Both the position numbers and the translations under genes were made by a program. Under the pieces are notes generated by a model that made no database searches, was not told the DNA's origin, and saw only the letters and a list, made by a program, of their open reading frames with translations. Below, piece after piece: positions 18,413-27,769 of a stretch of 64,000 nt of DNA. The stretch covers positions 1 to 64,000 of the forward strand of contig JAFDGW010000008.1 in the NCBI GenBank assembly GCA_019309115.1, read 5' to 3'. Source of the stretch: Deltaproteobacteria bacterium (GTDB lineage: Bacteria > Desulfobacterota > Syntrophobacteria > Syntrophobacterales > Thermodesulforhabdaceae). Numbering within the stretch: position 1 is the stretch's first letter; every line of letters begins with the position of its first letter.

Positions 18413-20611
18413 TTACTGTTGCCCCGCTGGGTGATCTGTACTCCCTGTTTCTTTCGTAATAATTTCTTTCAAGAGCTTGAGTTTCCTTAAAAATTCATAT
18501 GATGCCTCATTTGTCGAGTGTTCCACTATCCTAGGGGTTATAGCCAGCAGAAGTTCGGTGCGGTTAGATGTCACGCTTGTGGATGAGAACAGTGATCCGA
18601 GAAAAGGAATGCGGCTCAAGAAGGGTATTCCTGTTCTGGTGGAATTATCTTTTTGCTGGATAATTCCGCCTAGTACGACAGTTGTTCCATCCTTTGCCAG
18701 GAGTGTAGTGCTTATCTTTCTTTCGGTAAAGGCGGGCGAGTCTATACCAGATACAGTGTTTTGCACCGCATCTCGAATAGTTTGCTCCACTTCCAGTCGA
18801 ACAATACCTCCTTCGTTAATGTGAGGGGTTACGGTCAGTATTATACCGGTGTCAACGTACTGAACCGTGTTTATCAGCGTGCTCCCAGATGTTTCAACCG
18901 ATTGTTGGCTAACTATCGGGGTACTTCCACCCACTGTGATTGAAGCTTCCTGGTTGTCGGTGGCCAAAATCGTGGGTGCCGAAAGAACCTTGAAATGAGA
19001 AAAGCTGGCCAGGAGGTTAATAAGAGAAGCTATGTCTCCTTCAATACTTCCCCAGAATAGGGAAAGCCCCTGAGATGTGGCAGTTCCCAGATCAAAGTTT
19101 CTTTCAAAGGGGACCCCATAATTCTGGGTGATGCTATAAGTACCCTCCTTATAACCGCCAATATTCATGCCTTTGTTCTTCAAATACCATTCCACACCGT
19201 AAGCGGTTTCGTCATTTAGGGTTATTTCAGCTATGAGCATTTCTATAATGACAGCTCGAGGAAGAACGTCTAACGCCTCAATTGCCTTCCTGATTTTTTC
19301 GTAGTCCTGAGGCAAGGCCTTCACGATAATGGCGTTGTTCGTTTCATCAGCAATTATGGAAATTTCCCCTTTAAGCTTTGCACTTACACCCTCGCCGGCG
19401 ATGCTGGATTCTTTTTTCTTCTCTTCCGCCTTAACCACGTGCTGCTCCAGATGGGTTTCGCTTTCTGAGCCGGTAAAAACCTGCTTGAGAATATCTACAA
19501 TGTTTTTCGCAAGTCCATTTTTTACAAAATATACATAGAACTGTTCTTCGGAGCTTTCCCCTTCGACATCAAGCGCGGTGATCCATTCCTTTGCCGTACG
19601 GATTATGTTTCTATCGGGAGATACCAGAATCAAGGCACTTATTCGTGGTACGGGGATAACTACAAGGTTTCTGGAGATTGCGTTTTTGTAAGCGGGGCTT
19701 AGCTTCTTCGCTATCGTATCGAAAGCTTCAGAGGCCTCTTTTGGGTCCATGTATTTCAATTTAACGATTTCTATTCCCATTTTATTGAAGACGTTCACGT
19801 CCAGCAAATGCAACATTTCTACGAGAGTTTTGATATTTTCCACAGAGTCAACCATAACAAGGGTGTTGGTTATTGGTTCGAAGATCAATGGCCTGTTAGG
19901 AGACATAAAAGGTTTAATAAGGTTTTGTGCCTGCTGGGCGCTCAAAAACTGTAATCTGTAAAGGCAAATTGCTGGTTTAGTAAGGTCCTTTGCTTTCAGA
20001 TCTTCCGGGCGGATAATCTGTAGGCCAGTGCCAGGTGTTCTTGGCGCAAGTAATATATGATAAACGCCATTCTTTAAAACCACATCAATGCCATAAGCTT
20101 TGTACACCTGAGTAACCAAATGAAGGAGTTCTGTTTTTGTATAGTTGCCTTCAAGATAAAACGTAACAGGCATGCGCAGCGAAGGGTCCAGAACGTAGTT
20201 TACACCCAGAAGTCGTCCAAATATTTGCTGTGATACCTCCTGAATCTCAGCTTTATCAAAATTGAGCACTATTTTTTGCTTCTGCTTATCTGACGGTACT
20301 TCAGGTTCCTTCCCCGGAACGGCTTTGGGCCCCACTACCCCAAATTGCATCGAAGGCTTCTGAGAAGGAAAGGAAAGAGGTTTTGCAGGCTTCTCTAATT
20401 GTTCTTTTTGCGGGGATCTTACACCTCCTTTTGTAGCCTGAACCGCGGGTTTCGATGGATGTGTACTGGTTACAGCTTTTTTCAGCTGTTCAGGAAACAA
20501 ATACGAAGGTTTTGGAGACGATTGCTTTTTAAGAGAAGTGCATCCTGAAAACTGTAAGACAATGAGTGCGGCTCCAATCAATACGAATATACGTTTATGG
20601 ACTTTTCTCAT
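18413..20611 (-). CDS. gspD: Type II secretion secretin GspD (lipoprotein)
   Basis: The 732-residue outer-membrane channel of the type II secretion system. The N-terminus carries a lipoprotein signal (LIVLQFSGC, Cys at about 24), then a Pro/Lys-rich linker. An N0 domain (about 110-185) and three N1-type modules follow, and then the secretin domain with VGGSTPIV, VVLGGIIQQKDN, IPFLSRIPFLGSLF and LLLAITPRIV. A lipidated secretin may not need a separate pilotin. It is the last gene of the gsp operon, and gspC is absent. Confidence 0.93.
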   Translation of the reverse strand: MRKVHKRIFVLIGAALIVLQFSGCTSLKKQSSPKPSYLFPEQLKKAVTSTHPSKPAVQATKGGVRSPQKEQLEKPAKPLSFPSQKPSMQFGVVGPKAVPGKEPEVPSDKQKQKIVLNFDKAEIQEVSQQIFGRLLGVNYVLDPSLRMPVTFYLEGNYTKTELLHLVTQVYKAYGIDVVLKNGVYHILLAPRTPGTGLQIIRPEDLKAKDLTKPAICLYRLQFLSAQQAQNLIKPFMSPNRPLIFEPITNTLVMVDSVENIKTLVEMLHLLDVNVFNKMGIEIVKLKYMDPKEASEAFDTIAKKLSPAYKNAISRNLVVIPVPRISALILVSPDRNIIRTAKEWITALDVEGESSEEQFYVYFVKNGLAKNIVDILKQVFTGSESETHLEQHVVKAEEKKKESSIAGEGVSAKLKGEISIIADETNNAIIVKALPQDYEKIRKAIEALDVLPRAVIIEMLIAEITLNDETAYGVEWYLKNKGMNIGGYKEGTYSITQNYGVPFERNFDLGTATSQGLSLFWGSIEGDIASLINLLASFSHFKVLSAPTILATDNQEASITVGGSTPIVSQQSVETSGSTLINTVQYVDTGIILTVTPHINEGGIVRLEVEQTIRDAVQNTVSGIDSPAFTERKISTTLLAKDGTTVVLGGIIQQKDNSTRTGIPFLSRIPFLGSLFSSTSVTSNRTELLLAITPRIVEHSTNEASYEFLRKLKLLKEIITKETGSTDHPAGQQ

Positions 20612-20616
20612 GGCTT

Positions 20617-21180
20617 TCAGGTCCTTTTTTGTAGCAAAGCAGATATGGTTAGGTTAACCCTGAGCCCCGATCGTCCTTTGCCACGTGACATATAGCGAAT
20701 TTGAAGCTCTTTCACAATGACATAAGGCGATTGACTGAACCAGTTGGCAAGTTTGTAAAGCCCGTAGATGTCGGTTTCAAGAACAAACCTGAAGCGGACT
20801 TCGCTATACAAGCTATAATCCTTGGTCGATACAACCTGATAACTTCGGACCGTAACATTGCTTTTGGATATTCCTTCAAGTTTTGCTGCCAGTTCATAGG
20901 GATCCTTGCCGGGGAAGAGTTGCTTTTGTAAGCGTTGAAGCTCCTGCTGCTTTTGCTTTAGTTGCTCTTCAAGCGATTTCGCATTTTTCAACTTTTTTTC
21001 ATATTTCCCTAACAATAGCTTTTCTTGAATAATCCTGGATTTTAGCTCTTTTTTGGTGGTTATTAATGGATTGATCCAGAACAGAAATATTCCAACGCCC
21101 ACAATCAGCGTACAGATCGAAATCAGAAGCGTTGTTTTGTAACGTCTGATATGCTTTAAAAACTGTGAGATTGAATTCAT
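20617..21180 (-). CDS. gspM: Type II secretion protein GspM-like
   Basis: The 187-residue protein has a short cytoplasmic N-terminus, one transmembrane helix (about 16-36, LLISICTLIVGVGIFLFWI), a Lys/Gln-rich coiled coil (about 40-90) and a C-terminal ferredoxin-like domain. This is the GspM/PilO fold. It should pair with GspL to form the inner-membrane platform. It sits between gspL and gspD; the name rests on architecture and position more than on residue motifs. Confidence 0.75.
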   Translation of the reverse strand: MNSISQFLKHIRRYKTTLLISICTLIVGVGIFLFWINPLITTKKELKSRIIQEKLLLGKYEKKLKNAKSLEEQLKQKQQELQRLQKQLFPGKDPYELAAKLEGISKSNVTVRSYQVVSTKDYSLYSEVRFRFVLETDIYGLYKLANWFSQSPYVIVKELQIRYMSRGKGRSGLRVNLTISALLQKRT

Positions 21181-21198
21181 ATTCCCGAACTGTTCTGT

Positions 21199-22557
21199 TT
21201 AATCCTTGTTGGCGGCAAAATTCTTGCCAAGCGATTTTCGAAATTCGCCCCAGTCCACAGTAAATTTTATGTTGAAATACTCTTTATTGGTTCGCGGATT
21301 TTTACGAACAGGAGATGCGAAGCTTACCTTCTTAAATCCTGGAATTTTTGACAATATCCCCACGTATTGTACAGCTGACCGGCTTTCGCCTCGTAGCATA
21401 ACGAAGTTATTTTGGTTAACTGTAAGATAGTTCAACCAGGTGTCGGCAGGCGTTTTTTCTGTCAACACTTCAAGAAACGTTAACACAGGAATTCCCTGGC
21501 CAAGGAGATTCTGCAATGTTTTCTTGTCTGATTCCAGCTTTTCAACCGCCTTCAGTTGCTGTTCCAATGGCTTCCATTCCTTTTCCAGCTTCGCTTTCCG
21601 GGAAAGTACATTCGCCAGCTCTGTTTCCACCGCCTTCACAGAAGATTGCAAAAATATTCCATAGCCTAGCAAGGTAATCATCAACAAGATAGGGATGAAC
21701 ACACTTTTCGGAATTTCAGGATAATTGAGCCTCAGTTTGCCTTCAAAGCAACTGATCCATTCTTTATCAAGGACATGACGAACGGCAGAGGTAAAAAAAT
21801 CTTTCCTATCTATAACCAGATCGGGGTGTCTGTCTATATTAAACCGTGACAAAACTTCGGTATCTTCACCAACAAAGATTATCCTGTCAGCTTCATGTAA
21901 CTTCGCGTTTGTAATCTGTGCAATTGGTGACTGGTTGGATGTTATAATTAAAGATTCTATAATCTCGCCTTTACAAGCATGATAAACCCACAAGCAATCG
22001 CCCACGCTGTGCAAAAGCCAACTGTTACCATTAGCATTCCAGGATGAGTGGTCATGAATAAAATTTTGCACAAGCATGGTGTCTGGTGTGGTAAAAGTGT
22101 TTTTCAATTTATCGTTTACTATGGTGCGTAGGCGGTTAAGATTGTTCTTCTGAATCCATGCTACTGACGCAAGAAGCATATCTCCTTCTCGAACAAGAGA
22201 ACCTATGTTCATCACAGCGTCGTTTTTTAAAGGGGTTATCTCACTGCTTTCATAGTCAATAATTTTTTCGAGGTTGCCACGGACCCCGGCAGGATATATA
22301 GCTTTGGTGAAGCCGTAGGATTTGCGAGGTGCGACAATTAAAAAGATGTTGGAGTGTTTATCCACTGTCTTTCGCACTTGTTCGCCAAAATTCTCGATTT
22401 CAGAGATTAAAGGAGTTGATACTTCCCATTTTTTTCTTTTTCTGTTTGCGGCTATCCATATGATTTTTTCTCCTGCAGGATATGCGATTACTACATTTTG
22501 TGGAGGCAACCGGAATCTACCTCGATTGACAAGGTTTGGAAGTAGTTTCATAATCAA
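21199..22557 (-). CDS. gspL: Type II secretion protein GspL-like
   Basis: The 452-residue protein has an N-terminal actin-like cytoplasmic region (about 1-270), a transmembrane helix (about 285-305, SVFIPILLMITLLGYGIFL), a coiled coil (about 310-350) and a PilN-like C-terminal domain (ADTWLNYLTVNQNNFVMLRG). It resembles a PilM-PilN fusion, the GspL plan that recruits the GspE ATPase. It overlaps the gspK stop by four bases. Confidence 0.8.
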   Translation of the reverse strand: MIMKLLPNLVNRGRFRLPPQNVVIAYPAGEKIIWIAANRKRKKWEVSTPLISEIENFGEQVRKTVDKHSNIFLIVAPRKSYGFTKAIYPAGVRGNLEKIIDYESSEITPLKNDAVMNIGSLVREGDMLLASVAWIQKNNLNRLRTIVNDKLKNTFTTPDTMLVQNFIHDHSSWNANGNSWLLHSVGDCLWVYHACKGEIIESLIITSNQSPIAQITNAKLHEADRIIFVGEDTEVLSRFNIDRHPDLVIDRKDFFTSAVRHVLDKEWISCFEGKLRLNYPEIPKSVFIPILLMITLLGYGIFLQSSVKAVETELANVLSRKAKLEKEWKPLEQQLKAVEKLESDKKTLQNLLGQGIPVLTFLEVLTEKTPADTWLNYLTVNQNNFVMLRGESRSAVQYVGILSKIPGFKKVSFASPVRKNPRTNKEYFNIKFTVDWGEFRKSLGKNFAANKD

Positions 22558-23408
22558 ATAACTTCCTTCAACTTGATGATTTCGAAAGGAGGTGTTTTCG
22601 TTTTATCCAATCTAACTATTGCATATAGAACAACCGGCCTGTAATCTCCGCAAACTGCACCCGAGACGATACGATAAAGTGCTCCACTTTTCCAGGCTTT
22701 GTTTTCCGATTCATCCTGTTCTTCTACGAAGGTTTGCCTTTTACTGTAAACGCTCAGCACAGAAAAAAGTGAGTATTTCCCAGGAAGAATACCGTCGAAT
22801 TTGTTTTCATCCTTTTGCGGACCCTTCCAAAAAAGATTCCAGTTTATTCCAGGAATAAGAAGCAGAGATTCTATTGCTCCCAAGGGCCTGTTGAAGGGTA
22901 GGTATTTCATATTCCGGTTCTCGTAATCCCGCTTTTCGGCCCCCAGGTTGCGGGCTTCATCGTCGGGATCTATAAAGTCAGCTACGCGCTCTGCGATGAC
23001 TTCTGGCGCAATTTCTATTTCTTCATAGTTAGACTCGAGAAATGTTCTAAGAACTTCTGGAGGTACAGCGTTTACATTTACTTTTTTGTCTTCGCTGTCA
23101 ATGCGCACCCACACATTACAGCGGTTGTATGACACCTGGTGCTCTTTACCGTCTGGTAGCCACACATCGCCTTCGGATTCGGATGCTCCTTTCAGTGTTT
23201 CAACAGTGTTTGTTTCCACCAATTTCACCCGTCCAAGTGCTTCCATGATTCCGCCCACCGCGGCGTAATAACCTCTTATGCGAAGTACGGGTAAAACCTC
23301 TTGCGCGAACCTGTAACGGTATATAGCAGATGTTGCCATACTCAGCCACACAACAAGGCCACATATCCACAAACAAGCTATCAGTATAACGCCTCTTTGT
23401 CCCATCAT
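22554..23408 (-). CDS. gspK: Type II secretion minor pseudopilin GspK
   Basis: The 284-residue protein starts MMGQRG followed by VILIACLWICGLVVWLS. This is the GspK form of the class III prepilin leader, with Val at +1 and no Glu at +5. An alpha-helical domain insertion includes VRIDSEDKKVNVNAVPPEVL and DFIDPDDEARNLGAE, both typical of GspK. GspK caps the pseudopilus tip with GspI and GspJ. It overlaps gspJ and gspL by four bases each. Confidence 0.9.
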   Translation of the reverse strand: MMGQRGVILIACLWICGLVVWLSMATSAIYRYRFAQEVLPVLRIRGYYAAVGGIMEALGRVKLVETNTVETLKGASESEGDVWLPDGKEHQVSYNRCNVWVRIDSEDKKVNVNAVPPEVLRTFLESNYEEIEIAPEVIAERVADFIDPDDEARNLGAEKRDYENRNMKYLPFNRPLGAIESLLLIPGINWNLFWKGPQKDENKFDGILPGKYSLFSVLSVYSKRQTFVEEQDESENKAWKSGALYRIVSGAVCGDYRPVVLYAIVRLDKTKTPPFEIIKLKEVI

Positions 23409-24112
23409 TCGGAATTTTTTCCCTTAACGTAGAACCTCCCGATTTTTTCCATAAGCTTTAAATTCACAACTCTCACAACAGAAGCTCTTGCTCCTTTATG
23501 ATCAAAACTTAATCTGACTACATCGGGTAATTCACCTGTTTCACCTGTCCATGTTTTACGAAATGATGTCTCATCATCTTTACGGTACTCGAAGACAACC
23601 TTTTCCATGGGAATTTTCCGTTCTTCGATCCACCGTTCCATTTCTGTGGTAATGCGGCCTTCTAGAAAATTTCCGATAAAATCCTGAAAATCACCCCGGG
23701 GATTTAAAAGCATTTGTCGATATACTAGGATCTTTTCGTTGTCATCGAATCTCGCGCTGACAATTACGGAATTGTTTCTGAACAATCCAAGTAGAGAATA
23801 ATCGGTCACAAAAAGCAGTTCCCTTTCCTTTCCATAAAAAGCGGTGCGATTTCGACCTCTTGCAGGAATTGGCCTTTTTCTCAAGTGAAGCAGTTGATTT
23901 GCCAGCAAGTCAGCAATTTGAAATACCTGGAGCCTATCATTGCTTTTTCTGACCCGTTCCCAGTTGGCTACGCTCACGTGGAAAGCCGTGGCAATTATTG
24001 CCATTACCATGGCCCCAATAGTGATTGCTATCAGGAGTTCCATGAGCGTAAAGGCTTTCTCACTGAGCGACAGAGGGTATGATGATGCTAAATTCAATTG
24101 TTTCCCCGTCAA
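23405..24112 (-). CDS. gspJ: Type II secretion minor pseudopilin GspJ
   Basis: The 235-residue product carries the prepilin signature FTLMELLIAITIGAMVMAIIA near residue 20, followed by the beta-rich domain of GspJ. The residue before the cleavage point is Ala (LSEKA-FTLMELL) and not the usual Gly. The start is uncertain: the frame is entered only by TTG codons inside gspI (53-bp overlap from 24112), with no ATG before the signature. Confidence 0.82.
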   Translation of the reverse strand: MTGKQLNLASSYPLSLSEKAFTLMELLIAITIGAMVMAIIATAFHVSVANWERVRKSNDRLQVFQIADLLANQLLHLRKRPIPARGRNRTAFYGKERELLFVTDYSLLGLFRNNSVIVSARFDDNEKILVYRQMLLNPRGDFQDFIGNFLEGRITTEMERWIEERKIPMEKVVFEYRKDDETSFRKTWTGETGELPDVVRLSFDHKGARASVVRVVNLKLMEKIGRFYVKGKNSE

Positions 24113-24416
24113 AGGTTAACCTGACTCGCTTAAGTTCTCCATAAGATAGTTTTTTCTCCAGATGTGTGGTTATTAAAACTGTTGGGCTGTCCGGGTAATC
24201 TCTGATAACGATGGTTTTCTCGTCAGCTAATTCAGGCTTACGCAAAATTTCTTGAGCTGCCGTGTCCAATATAGGCAGTTTTCTTTCCAGTATAGCAAGG
24301 CGTTCCTGATTGCGAAGATGAATCCTAAAAAGAGCCATACTACTTCCCACAATCAAGAGAGTTACAATCAAGGCCACAAGAACTTCAACCAGAGTAAAAC
24401 CGTGCCTTTTCTTCAA
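24060..24416 (-). CDS. gspI: Type II secretion minor pseudopilin GspI
   Basis: The 118-residue prepilin has a short leader MKKRHG and the signature FTLVEVLVALIVTLLIVGSS, then a small globular domain. Position (after gspH, before gspJ) and size fit GspI, which nucleates the pseudopilus tip with GspJ and GspK. It overlaps gspH by four bases. Confidence 0.85.
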   Translation of the reverse strand: MKKRHGFTLVEVLVALIVTLLIVGSSMALFRIHLRNQERLAILERKLPILDTAAQEILRKPELADEKTIVIRDYPDSPTVLITTHLEKKLSYGELKRVRLTFDGETIEFSIIIPSVAQ

Positions 24417-24880
24417 CTTTTATTACCTCGTGTTTCTTCTTTCACACCGAAAAAAGGATCAACCAGGATAAAATATTGTACGTTATCGTTGAAGGTTATC
24501 TCCAGCTTTGTCGGCTTGCAGGATCCATCCGGGAAAAATCGAAGCACAAAAAGTCCTGCATCGGTCTGCTCGAGACCTCTTGAAAAAACATCTACATTTT
24601 CAGGGATTTTTTGACCCTTTTCGCTGTCCAGACCAAAGGTTCTGTTTTCCGGATTTATGTAAAAAACAGTTTCGTCCATAGTGGCCATACTTTTAAGCCT
24701 TGCTCTATTTATTTCGCGTACTACTGTCATGATAAATTTTTTTTCGGACATTCTGCGCTGTCCTCCACCTATTCGAGGCACAACCATACCAAGAGCTAGT
24801 GCCATTAGTATGATGACCACCATGAGCTCCATTAGCGTGAATCCATTATGCTTCCATTGCATCCGAGCTTTGTCACTCAT
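24413..24880 (-). CDS. gspH: Type II secretion pseudopilin GspH-like
   Basis: The 155-residue prepilin has leader MSDKARMQWKHNG and signature FTLMELMVVIILMALALG. The following domain (MSEKKFIMTVVREINRARLKS, FFPDGSCKPTKLEI) matches GspH/FimT pseudopilins rather than the major pseudopilin GspG, which has a conserved calcium-binding C-terminus not seen here. It directly follows gspF, the place normally taken by gspG. Confidence 0.82.
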   Translation of the reverse strand: MSDKARMQWKHNGFTLMELMVVIILMALALGMVVPRIGGGQRRMSEKKFIMTVVREINRARLKSMATMDETVFYINPENRTFGLDSEKGQKIPENVDVFSRGLEQTDAGLFVLRFFPDGSCKPTKLEITFNDNVQYFILVDPFFGVKEETRGNKS

Positions 24881-26067
24881 CAGAATTTGATGTCGCTTAT
24901 TCCTAAAATGGCGGAGAACATGCTCAAGACCATACTGCCTATGATGAGTCCAGTGCCAATTATGATAGTAGGTTCGAGGAAGGTAATGACTCTCTTTAAA
25001 ATCTTTTCCGTTTCTGATTCAAAGTAAGCTCCGAGCTCGATAAGAGTCTTGCCAAGCTCGCCTTTTTCTTCTGCCAGTTTGAGCATTGTTCCAACTCTTG
25101 GTGGAAAGAGGGGATCGGAAGCAAAAAAGCCACTAAGCGGCCTTCCTGCTTTGACCTCACCTTGTAAAGGTTGTACATGCTTTTTCAGTTCCCAGTTTGT
25201 GAGCACCTGAAACCCTAATGATATGGCCTTAAGTAAGGGAACTCCAGCATTTACCATTGTCCCCATGGCCAGGAAAAATCTGGAAAGGTCTGTACTCATT
25301 GTTAGTTTTGAAATGATGGGAACCGTCAACAATATTCTGTCCACGCGGTCTTTAAGCTTTCCTGACCGATATAGGGCTCTTCCCCCGAAAAAAATGACTC
25401 CGAGCATTATCGGGATGATCCACCCGTAACGATCCAAAGCGGCGCCTAGATGAAGCAAAAGTTGGGTGACGGTAGGAAGTTCCTGGTGTAGATCCTGAAA
25501 AATCTGGGCAAAGCGCGGAATTACATAAGTAAGAAGCACTATTACGGAAAAGAGGCTCATGACAAGTAGCAGAACCGGATAGATAGAAGCAGATAGCAAG
25601 CTTTGTTTGAATTGTCGTTTGCGTTCGAGGTAAAGGTTTAACTGTTTCAAGATTGAGTCAAGAGCTCCACTGGCTTCGCCTGCTCTTACCATGTGATGTA
25701 TCAGAGGGCCGAATATATCTTCATGTTTCTGCAGGGCATCGGAAAGGTTTGCACCTTGCTGCACTTCTCGAAAAATTTCATTAAGAACCTGCCGAAATAA
25801 GGAATGGGTTTCCTGTTTGGCCAGGAGGGCAAGACTTCTGTCCATTGGAAGACCTGATCTTAACAGGTCTGCCAGGTCTCCACAAAAGCCTATTACCGCT
25901 TCCTCTGGAACCCTTCGAAATCGACGCTTGCGAGTAGCTTTTACCTGGACGGGATAGAGTCTTTTGTCTTTGAGCTTCTTTACCGCTTCGTCCAATGATG
26001 CCGCTTCGATAATACCTTTATGAATGTGTCCGGTTATGTCTTGTGCTCGGTATACGAAAAAAGGCAT
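24880..26067 (-). CDS. gspF: Type II secretion inner-membrane platform GspF
   Basis: From MPFFVYRAQD the 395-residue protein has two T2SSF repeats (about 60-190 and 260-390) and three membrane segments. The motifs FCGDLADLLRSGLPMDRSL and MVRAGEASGALD are present. Longer readings into gspE are open to 26145 but lack family support. It connects the GspE motor to pseudopilin assembly. A 14-bp gap separates it from gspE. Confidence 0.93.
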   Translation of the reverse strand: MPFFVYRAQDITGHIHKGIIEAASLDEAVKKLKDKRLYPVQVKATRKRRFRRVPEEAVIGFCGDLADLLRSGLPMDRSLALLAKQETHSLFRQVLNEIFREVQQGANLSDALQKHEDIFGPLIHHMVRAGEASGALDSILKQLNLYLERKRQFKQSLLSASIYPVLLLVMSLFSVIVLLTYVIPRFAQIFQDLHQELPTVTQLLLHLGAALDRYGWIIPIMLGVIFFGGRALYRSGKLKDRVDRILLTVPIISKLTMSTDLSRFFLAMGTMVNAGVPLLKAISLGFQVLTNWELKKHVQPLQGEVKAGRPLSGFFASDPLFPPRVGTMLKLAEEKGELGKTLIELGAYFESETEKILKRVITFLEPTIIIGTGLIIGSMVLSMFSAILGISDIKF

Positions 26068-26081
26068 CTTATTGCCAGCCC

Positions 26082-27767
26082 TTAAACACTCGTTACTCGC
26101 AGGACTTCCGACAGAGTGGTAATCCCTTGCAGAACCTTCTGACAACCATGAAAAACAAGGGGGCGATAATCATAAGCTTCCGCCATCTTTGCCAATTCAC
26201 CGGCGTCTTTTCCTGCCACAATGGCTGAACGTATGCGATCTTGAACAGTAAAGAGTTCAAATATGCCCTGCCTTCCCCTGTAACCAGTGTAACCGCAAGC
26301 CTTGCAGCCCCTATGCTTATAAAGTGTGGGTCTTTCGCGAATTTCCGGCATCCATCTGCGGAGGACCTCCATGTCGGCGTCGGATGCTTCGTAAGGCTCT
26401 TTGCAGGAATTACATAGTACCCTGACAAGTCGTTGAGCCATAACTGCTAGTACTGAATCTGCGATCAGAAACGATTCAATTCCCAGATCTCGCAAGCGCG
26501 TGATAGCTCCTGGTGCATCATTTGTGTGCAAAGTTGAAAAAACCAGATGGCCCGTCAGAGCAGATTCTATGGCGATATCTGCCGTTTCATAATCTCGGAT
26601 CTCGCCAATGAGAAGCACGTCCGGGTCTTGCCGGACAAGGGATCGCAAAGCATTGGCGAAGGTAAGATTAATCTGAGGCTTTACCTGAATCTGATTTATT
26701 CCGTCTATTTGGTACTCAACAGGGTCTTCGACGGTGATTATCTTTTTGGTTGAGCGGTTCAGTCGTTTCAAGACTGCGTAGAGAGTAGTGGTCTTTCCCG
26801 ATCCGGTGGGACCCGTAACTAGTATCATACCGAAAGGGCGCTCGATCAGATCCAAAACCACTTTGAGGTGCTTATCACCCATGCCGAGTTTTTCTAGCTC
26901 GTACTCCACGGCTTCCTGGGATAGCAGCCTTAGAACAACGCTTTCGCCGTAAATGGTCGGTGCCGTGGATACACGAATGTCAACATCTCTGTGGCCAAAC
27001 CTCAGCTTTATGCGCCCGTCCTGAGGAAGCCTTCGTTCGGCAATGTCCATATTTGCCATAAGTTTCAGGCGGCTTATTATCGCAGGTTGCATAGTTTTGG
27101 GAGGTTTGTCCAGTTCGTAGAGTATCCCGTCAACCCTGCACCTGACCATGAAAGACTTTTCGGTCGGCTCAAAATGGATGTCCGAAGCGCGCATGTCAAG
27201 AGCCCTCGTAATGAGCACGTTTACAAGCCTAACCACCGGAGCTTCCTGAGCCAAACCCCTGAGGCGTTCAAGGTCTTCTTCGTAATCGTCCATATCCACA
27301 AGCTGAGCTTCTGACACGTTTTCCTCTGACTGAGGTGCACCATAAAGCCGGTCGATGGCTGTACGGATTTCATCGCTGTGTCCCAAAAAATAGCTAACCT
27401 TCGTTGCTGCAAGATAATTTTCCAGCGTATTGAGAGCGGGAGTATTCCACGGGTCGTTCATGACCACCACAATATGCGAATTTTCTCCCTGAAGTGGTAA
27501 AACCGTGTGTCTCCGAAGAAAATCAACGGAAATATCCTCAAGGAAAACCGGTTTTTCCGGGAATTCGTGGCTTTTAAGTATGGGAATGTTTAGGTAATCA
27601 GATAATACCCCAAGAATTTGGTCTTCATCGGTGATGCCTGCGTTTCGTAGAGCGTCCATCAAGGGCCAGTTTTTTTCGTATAAAAGTCGTTTCAAATTTT
27701 GTATGGCCTCATCATTGAGCCCAAAGTGCATGCCCATAACTTCTGCAATGTTTTGGCTTTGCATCAT
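26082..27767 (-). CDS. gspE: Type II secretion ATPase GspE
   Basis: The 561-residue cytoplasmic motor has an N-terminal GspE-N domain (about 1-150) and an N2 domain with ASDIHFEP and RVDGILYEL. The RecA-like ATPase follows, with Walker [16 protein letters not shown], Asp box ITVEDPVEYQ, Walker B DPDVLLIGEIRD and His box STLHTNDAP. The Cys4 zinc motif (CNSC and CKAC) typical of GspE/PilB is present. The start codon lies 2 bp after the upstream gene, so the two are co-translated. Confidence 0.95.
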   Translation of the reverse strand: MMQSQNIAEVMGMHFGLNDEAIQNLKRLLYEKNWPLMDALRNAGITDEDQILGVLSDYLNIPILKSHEFPEKPVFLEDISVDFLRRHTVLPLQGENSHIVVVMNDPWNTPALNTLENYLAATKVSYFLGHSDEIRTAIDRLYGAPQSEENVSEAQLVDMDDYEEDLERLRGLAQEAPVVRLVNVLITRALDMRASDIHFEPTEKSFMVRCRVDGILYELDKPPKTMQPAIISRLKLMANMDIAERRLPQDGRIKLRFGHRDVDIRVSTAPTIYGESVVLRLLSQEAVEYELEKLGMGDKHLKVVLDLIERPFGMILVTGPTGSGKTTTLYAVLKRLNRSTKKIITVEDPVEYQIDGINQIQVKPQINLTFANALRSLVRQDPDVLLIGEIRDYETADIAIESALTGHLVFSTLHTNDAPGAITRLRDLGIESFLIADSVLAVMAQRLVRVLCNSCKEPYEASDADMEVLRRWMPEIRERPTLYKHRGCKACGYTGYRGRQGIFELFTVQDRIRSAIVAGKDAGELAKMAEAYDYRPLVFHGCQKVLQGITTLSEVLRVTSV

Positions 27768-27769
27768 TT

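Noticed and set aside
26093-26428. 111-codon frame within gspE on the same strand
   Set aside because: It is a shadow of the gspE 3' end, which has its own conserved zinc motif in the true frame.
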